The position numbers and the translations under genes were made by a program. A stretch of 28,358 nt of DNA, taken from positions 1 through 28,358 of the forward strand of contig DNND01000086.1 of NCBI GenBank assembly GCA_003488005.1. Direction: 5' to 3'. How positions within the stretch are numbered: the stretch's first letter is position 1; each line of letters opens with the position of its first letter. The notes beneath the pieces are model-generated. The model saw nothing but the letters and a program-made list of their open reading frames with translations. It was not told the DNA's origin and ran no database searches. The stretch is from Blastocatellia bacterium. GTDB taxonomy: Bacteria > Acidobacteriota > Blastocatellia > Pyrinomonadales > Pyrinomonadaceae. This document shows positions 25,062 to 28,358 of the stretch, one piece after another.

Positions 25062-25064
25062 CAA
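25036..25064 (-). promoter_or_regulatory. Strong predicted promoter for the transposase
   Basis: On the minus strand TTGACT (complement of 25059-25064) and TATAGT (complement of 25036-25041) are exactly 17 bases apart, each five of six against consensus. Transcription would start near 25029, leaving a 125-base leader with the hairpin at 24986-25020. Confidence 0.6.
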
Positions 25065-25075
25065 GAAGTATTTAC

Positions 25076-25106
25076 TTGACGGGGGGTGATTGTTTTGGTG
25101 TATACT
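25076..25106 (+). promoter_or_regulatory. Possible promoter of the DUF488 cassette
   Basis: TTGACG at 25076-25081 and TATACT at 25101-25106 are 19 bases apart, longer than ideal. The transcript would begin close to 25113, almost at the ATG at 25114, so the first gene may be read from a leaderless message. Confidence 0.4.
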
Positions 25107-25113
25107 GCGGACT

Positions 25114-25464
25114 ATGGCAATGATTCCTATAACAGTTATGGGGTATAGATGCGAGAGGTGTAGTCATGAGTGGATACCCCGCGATAGCGACAACGGTGGC
25201 CCGCGAGTTTGTCCTAAATGTAAGAGTCCCTATTGGGATCGTCCGAGGAAGGCAAAATCTATGATGACATACGAGAATTTTAGAGACGCGATAAAGGACG
25301 CTCTAAAGGCCGCTGGAGGACCGCTCACTTGGACTGAGGTTAGAACCAATGCCAAGTTGCCCCAAACGTTCCCTAATAACCAATGGGTTCACAGACTGGA
25401 AAAGGATATTGGCCTTGACCGGGGCAAAGACAAACAAGGTGTAATCCACTGGCAACTGCGTTAG
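25114..25464 (+). CDS. Zinc-ribbon protein with C-terminal winged-helix-like domain
   Basis: A 116-residue protein from the ATG at 25114. Residues 11-41 form a zinc ribbon: YRCERCSHEWIPR then RVCPKCKSPYWDRP, with Cys13, Cys16, Cys33 and Cys36. Residues about 51-116 (TYENFRDAIKDALKAAGGPLTWTEVRTNAKLPQTFPNNQWVHRLEKDIGLDRGKDKQGVIHWQL) look like a helix-turn-helix with a wing. The combination suggests a DNA-binding regulator and makes it a candidate to bind the nearby palindrome; that is inference. It leads the cassette and ends eight bases before the DUF488 start. No ribosome site is visible; a leaderless start is possible. Confidence 0.75.
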   Translation: MAMIPITVMGYRCERCSHEWIPRDSDNGGPRVCPKCKSPYWDRPRKAKSMMTYENFRDAIKDALKAAGGPLTWTEVRTNAKLPQTFPNNQWVHRLEKDIGLDRGKDKQGVIHWQLR

Positions 25465-25472
25465 TATGGGGC

Positions 25473-26000
25473 GTGCCTCAACCCAACCGCTTAACATTAC
25501 CCACTGCCTCAGCCAAAAGACAGGCCGAAAATAAAATCATTTGGAATGAGGCCCGACACCCTGAAACGGCAGAGTTTTTTACAATCGGTTATACCGGACG
25601 GAAACTGCTTGAAATCCTAGAGTTGCTCGTGTCGCACGGGGTAAGAACGCTAATGGATATTCGGCAGAATCCCGTGAGCATGTATCGTCCAGAGCTAAGC
25701 AAGAACAATCTTAGGCGAGCCGTTGAAGATCAGGGAATGCTTTATAACCATCTTCCCGAGCTTGGGGTGCCTAGAGATATTCGCGCAAAAGCTATTGAGA
25801 CTGGAACTCGCGAAGTGATTTGGGAATGGTACGACGATCAGGTCGTTAGCTCTTACATTGGTTCTAACCTACATCGTTTCCTCAATACGGTTGAACATCC
25901 TGTTGCTCTTATGTGCGTCGAACTTGATCCTCGCGAATGTCACAGGCATAGACTTTTTATGGCCCTTGAGCAAATGGGCTTGAGAGGCTTTGATCTCTAA
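25473..26000 (+). CDS. DUF488 family protein
   Basis: A 175-residue protein of the DUF488 family, whose function is not established. The hallmarks are FFTIGYTGRKLLEILELLVSHGVRTLMDIRQNPVS near residues 36-70, YNHLPELGVPRDIR, and the cysteine motif LMCVELDPRECHRHRLFMAL at about 146-165. These conserved Cys/His residues suggest an enzyme active site or metal site. The start is GTG at 25473, eight bases after the previous stop, with GGGG closely upstream; no later start would keep the family's N-terminus. The next gene begins 15 bases later, so the genes form one operon. Confidence 0.88.
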   Translation: MPQPNRLTLPTASAKRQAENKIIWNEARHPETAEFFTIGYTGRKLLEILELLVSHGVRTLMDIRQNPVSMYRPELSKNNLRRAVEDQGMLYNHLPELGVPRDIRAKAIETGTREVIWEWYDDQVVSSYIGSNLHRFLNTVEHPVALMCVELDPRECHRHRLFMALEQMGLRGFDL

Positions 26001-26015
26001 CCCACGAGAGATTAC

Positions 26016-26828
26016 ATGCCGCCTTCAGAAAGAAAAAAGGCGCTAATTCTAGTACGAACCTATCCGACGCCAGCGAAGAATGGCGTTGAGGTTTCGTGTA
26101 CCGCTGCCATTACCGAAGACGGCAAATGGCTTCGTTTGTTTCCTGTTCCTTACCGCTTTTTAGATATTGATAAGCGGTTTCGCAAATACCAGTGGATCGA
26201 AGTAAACGTAACGAAGGCGAATGATGGCAGGCCGGAAAGCTATAAGCTCGACCGTAATTCAATAGAGATTGTTTCAGACGTTCTACCGACGGATAACAAC
26301 TGGAAAAAGCGAAAGGATGTTGTGTATCCGCTTAAGGCGCACTGTATCTGTTGCCTCAAGCGAGAACGCGATGCAAATAAACATCCGACGTTAGGGATAT
26401 TCAAGCCTAAGGTTATCGAACAACTGATCATAAAGCCGACTGATCCCAATTGGTCGCAAGGACAACTGGAGATTCTACGGCAGAACAATTTATTCGAGTC
26501 TGGTCCAACTCAGGAATTGGAAAAGGTGCCGTTTAATTTCAGCTATAGATTCTACTGTGATGAGCAGACTTGCATCGGCCATACATATAAATGTGTAGAC
26601 TGGGAGATGGGGGAATCTTGGCGAAGATGGTCAAAGGAATACGGGGATGAATGGGAAACGAAGTTTCGCCAGCGTTATGAGACGGAAATGATTCACCGCA
26701 ATGATACTCACTTCTATGTAGGCACGGTTCATCAACACCCGCACACCTGGATCATTGTTGGGTTGTTTTACCCGGCTAAAGACAAACCAATGCCTCTGTT
26801 TGATTCGGCACCTCCGAATGAATACTGA
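26016..26828 (+). CDS. Unnamed conserved protein linked to DUF488 (Cys/His cluster)
   Basis: A 270-residue protein without a named domain that I can assign. It begins KKALILVRTYPTPAKNGVEVSCTAAITEDGKWLRLFPVPYRFL and continues with KRFRKYQWIEVNVTKANDGRPESYKLD, which looks like beta-rich nucleic-acid-binding modules (OB- or PUA-like; uncertain). A second part holds FSYRFYCDEQTCIGHTYKCVDWEMGESWRRW with Cys181, Cys186, His189 and Cys193, a possible metal site, and then THFYVGTVHQHPHTWIIVGLFYP. I have the impression that such proteins recur beside DUF488 genes, but could not check it. Start at 26016 with GAGAG upstream. The next gene overlaps its end by 11 bases, so translation is coupled. Confidence 0.7.
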   Translation: MPPSERKKALILVRTYPTPAKNGVEVSCTAAITEDGKWLRLFPVPYRFLDIDKRFRKYQWIEVNVTKANDGRPESYKLDRNSIEIVSDVLPTDNNWKKRKDVVYPLKAHCICCLKRERDANKHPTLGIFKPKVIEQLIIKPTDPNWSQGQLEILRQNNLFESGPTQELEKVPFNFSYRFYCDEQTCIGHTYKCVDWEMGESWRRWSKEYGDEWETKFRQRYETEMIHRNDTHFYVGTVHQHPHTWIIVGLFYPAKDKPMPLFDSAPPNEY

Positions 26829-27249
26829 CAGGCAAGACTACCTTCTCCGGCTTGAAGATGAACTACTGATGGGCGACGTTATGTTGTCCGAGTGGTCAAC
26901 TTTCCTTGCTCGGGATGCCGATACGGCGTTTCAGGCCGGGGCCGATCTGGCCGCTATCTTAATGTCTCAAGCAGCTATTGAATGCCACTTGCGATATGAA
27001 TACTTCGATGGCGAACGTCGAAAGCTAAGCTTTTACGAACTGATAGAGCAAAGTCCAGTTCCTTTAGGACTCAAGATCGTTTTACACAAGGTTCGCAAGT
27101 ATCGAAATAGGTGGGTTCATGTGAACGATCCGCATGATGATGAAGACTTACTAACCAGACCCGAGTATTACGAAACCGAATTGGAAGAAATGGCTTTCTT
27201 TGCCATTAAGGCCATGATGCAAATCATCTATCTAGAACAAGGCTTATGA
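26818..27249 (+). CDS. Small helical protein with HEPN-like Rx4H motif
   Basis: From the ATG at 26818 it has 143 residues, mostly helical: AGADLAAILMSQAAIECHLRYEYFDGERRKLSFYELIEQSP, then LGLKIVLHKVRKYRNRWVHVNDPHDDEDL. The segment RNRWVH (Arg96 to His101) fits the Rx4-6H motif of HEPN ribonucleases, and the helix before it resembles the DUF4145/HEPN arrangement. A role in RNA cleavage or nucleic-acid sensing is therefore possible but unproven. It overlaps the previous gene by 11 bases and ends the cassette. A longer start at 26755 would lie fully inside the previous gene and is not needed. Confidence 0.65.
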   Translation: MNTDRQDYLLRLEDELLMGDVMLSEWSTFLARDADTAFQAGADLAAILMSQAAIECHLRYEYFDGERRKLSFYELIEQSPVPLGLKIVLHKVRKYRNRWVHVNDPHDDEDLLTRPEYYETELEEMAFFAIKAMMQIIYLEQGL

Positions 27250-27295
27250 GGTGAGTGCGCCGAAATTCCGTCACTATGTGCCGCGCTCCCAAGTC

Positions 27296-27715
27296 TTATT
27301 TCGATTTTGGTGGTTTATCAATATCGGAGAAAAGCCAGTTGGCGGCTATTTTGAAGAGGCCAATAACGCTCACAGTTGTTGTTGTCATATAAGCAATCAC
27401 GACGGCATCAGACAAACTAAATCCCCGAACATGATACCCAACCATCAGGAGAAGGCCCCCTATGGACAGCAGCCATACGAGAACCAAACCAAAAAGCGCA
27501 ACGAGTAATAGAATTCTCCCAACAAGAAGCGCACGCTCACGTTGTTTCTCCCACTGATCGCCTACAACGAGCAGATTATCTTCGCCCTCAAGTGCGCGGG
27601 TATCGGGAGCGTCCGTCTCTACGGCTTGAGCGTCCGCAGTTGGCATCAAAAGCTCAAGCCGTTCGAGGATTTTGGCGGTGAGACCTTTAGTTTGCTGCGA
27701 TTCCGGCTCTGGCAT
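27296..27715 (-). CDS. Two-helix membrane protein, probable toxin/effector partner of Panacea
   Basis: A 139-residue protein: a polar, acidic N-terminal half (residues 1-60), a first membrane segment (about 62-93, LLVGRILLLVALFGLVLVWL and beyond) and a second (about 103-127, AVVIAYMTTTTVSVIGLFKIAANWLF), with a charged tail. It has no signal peptide in front. The short TTTTVSVIGLF motif in the second helix reminds me of small two-helix proteins in accessory regions, without proof. Its ATG lies 29 bases inside the end of the Panacea gene, so the two are co-translated. Toxins neutralised by Panacea domains include small membrane proteins, which makes this the likely toxic member. Confidence 0.65.
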   Translation of the reverse strand: MPEPESQQTKGLTAKILERLELLMPTADAQAVETDAPDTRALEGEDNLLVVGDQWEKQRERALLVGRILLLVALFGLVLVWLLSIGGLLLMVGYHVRGFSLSDAVVIAYMTTTTVSVIGLFKIAANWLFSDIDKPPKSK

Positions 27716-28160
27716 TTAATAACCCAGTGTAATGCCGCTCAATTGCAGGGTTGGAGATCGTGAGACCGCTAATATTGGGCCGATAAACTTCATACCAAGG
27801 AGTGCCTTCCTTGTGAGTCATGGTTGATAGTTGTGGGCCACTGAAACGACCATACGCATCTAAAACCTTTTCTATTAACTTGCGGTCGGTTTCAGTCAGC
27901 GAGTCCATATTAAGGATCGGGATAGTGTCAGTGACAATGCCCGATCCGTAACGACGTAGTGAATGGTACAAGTCCTGAATCACTGGCCCCCAGCGCCAAG
28001 CCTCTACAGGCTGTCTAAACAAGCCTCTATGAAGGATTGCTAACGAATAACCGTGAGCGATATATACAAGCTTTTGGACTTGCATGTTTGTAAGAGCAAT
28101 CCCACGGTGTTTTGCAATACGCAACAGTTCATTAGCTACACTTCTGACGTCGTACGCCAT
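27687..28160 (-). CDS. Panacea-domain (DUF4065, SocA-like) antitoxin
   Basis: From the ATG at 28160 it has 157 residues and is one complete Panacea domain: DVRSVANELLRIAKHRGIALTNMQVQKLVYIAHGYSLAILHRGLFRQPVEAWRWGPVIQDLYHSLRRYG, followed by LTETDRKLIEKVLDAYGRFSGPQLSTMTHKEGTPWYEV. The QKLVYIAHG, EAWRWGPVIxDLYHxL and SxxTHxExxPW phrases are diagnostic. Panacea proteins act as versatile antitoxins. A start at 28307 would cross the promoter (28204-28231) and adds unrelated sequence; the ATG at 28160 has GAAGGG and AGGAAG upstream. It comes first and overlaps the membrane-protein gene by 29 bases. Confidence 0.88.
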   Translation of the reverse strand: MAYDVRSVANELLRIAKHRGIALTNMQVQKLVYIAHGYSLAILHRGLFRQPVEAWRWGPVIQDLYHSLRRYGSGIVTDTIPILNMDSLTETDRKLIEKVLDAYGRFSGPQLSTMTHKEGTPWYEVYRPNISGLTISNPAIERHYTGLLNARAGIAAN

Positions 28161-28179
28161 GCCTAGCCCTTCGCTTCCT

Positions 28180-28195
28180 GTTTCATTGGTGAAAC
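28180..28195. promoter_or_regulatory. Small palindrome GTTTCA-TTGG-TGAAAC upstream of Panacea
   Basis: A perfect 6-bp inverted repeat with a 4-base centre lies between the predicted transcription start (about 28197) and the ATG at 28160. It may be an operator for autoregulation, or a hairpin in the message leader. Confidence 0.4.
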
Positions 28196-28203
28196 GGGCG
28201 AAC

Positions 28204-28231
28204 CTTATCAGGTCAAGGGGAAGTAGGTCAA
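28204..28231 (-). promoter_or_regulatory. Predicted promoter of the Panacea operon
   Basis: On the minus strand TTGACC (complement of 28226-28231) and GATAAG (complement of 28204-28209) are 16 bases apart. A second TTGACCT lies 15 bases downstream of the first. The transcript would start near 28197. The -10 element is weak. Confidence 0.4.
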
Positions 28232-28341
28232 TGGCGAGCCGTCGAATGACAGCAGCCTTTTGCATCAGCCCCGCCCACTTTTGCTTCAAGTTAGACTTTT
28301 GCAGCAAAGCCCAGCCTTTCAGCCTTGTGGCCTACTCAAGA

Positions 28342-28357
28342 GCGGGGGCATGCCCGC
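28342..28357. repeat. GC-rich inverted repeat at the right edge
   Basis: GCGGG and CCCGC enclose GGCATG, and GGGCATGCCC inside is itself a perfect palindrome. It is cut off by the window edge, so its full extent and role cannot be judged. Confidence 0.35.
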
Positions 28358-28358
28358 C

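Noticed and set aside
28161..28307. N-terminal extension of the Panacea protein
   Set aside because: It would include the predicted promoter and palindrome, has no Panacea similarity, and the ATG at 28160 has a ribosome site.

Overview
The window looks like a chromosomal segment of a soil or environmental Acidobacteriota, most likely class Blastocatellia. This is an inference from gene style (a subtilase carrying GIVMTGAD repeats, stand-alone Clp N-domain protein, long PAS/GAF hybrid kinase, MalT-like/BTAD regulator, DUF3052) and is not proven by any marker gene. No rRNA, tRNA or CRISPR was found. Most of the window is G+C-rich (a 60-base sample at 13861 is 63% G+C by hand count), while the last ~4.5 kb is poorer (45% in a sample at 26221) and carries a transposase and accessory genes, so that end looks acquired.

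Layout. 0-1.5 kb: a minus-strand VOC/EVE-domain pair divergent from a bcp-type peroxiredoxin, flanked by short GCAAACT/AGTTTGC hairpin repeats. 1.6-3.1 kb: a zinc-finger/winged-helix protein and a long non-coding stretch. 3.1-4.8 kb: a DUF3052 gene coupled to an MFS transporter. 5.0-6.7 kb: the MsrP-MsrQ methionine sulfoxide reductase pair, with a repeat-bearing spacer. 6.8-8.9 kb: two SAM methyltransferases and a PilZ protein. 8.9-11.9 kb: a secreted subtilase with 16 exact copies of an octapeptide at its N-terminus and an SLH-like C-terminus. 12.1-16.4 kb: a large STAND ATPase/TPR/BTAD regulator preceded by a stand-alone copy of its ATPase module. 16.8-20.6 kb: a divergent 1239-residue hybrid histidine kinase. 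20.6-22.6 kb: a Clp N-domain protein, a broken Crp/Fnr regulator and a ketosynthase III/type III PKS-like enzyme. 23.1-23.3 kb: a small XRE regulator.

Accessory end (23.6-28.4 kb): a DDE transposase with a SWIM zinc finger is divergent from a compact four-gene plus-strand cassette (zinc ribbon-helix protein, DUF488, an unnamed cysteine-containing 270-residue protein, a small helical protein with a HEPN-like Rx4H motif). The two sides share a control region with a perfect 12-bp inverted repeat inside the transposase promoter. A convergent Panacea (DUF4065) gene overlaps a two-helix membrane protein gene and has a promoter and hairpin/palindrome in front, which looks like a toxin-antitoxin pair.

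The most interesting candidates are the repeat-bearing subtilase, the Panacea/membrane-protein pair, the DUF488 cassette with its shared operator, and the tandem STAND ATPases with a possible SARP-type direct repeat upstream. All functional statements rest on reading the sequence by eye; no database search was run.
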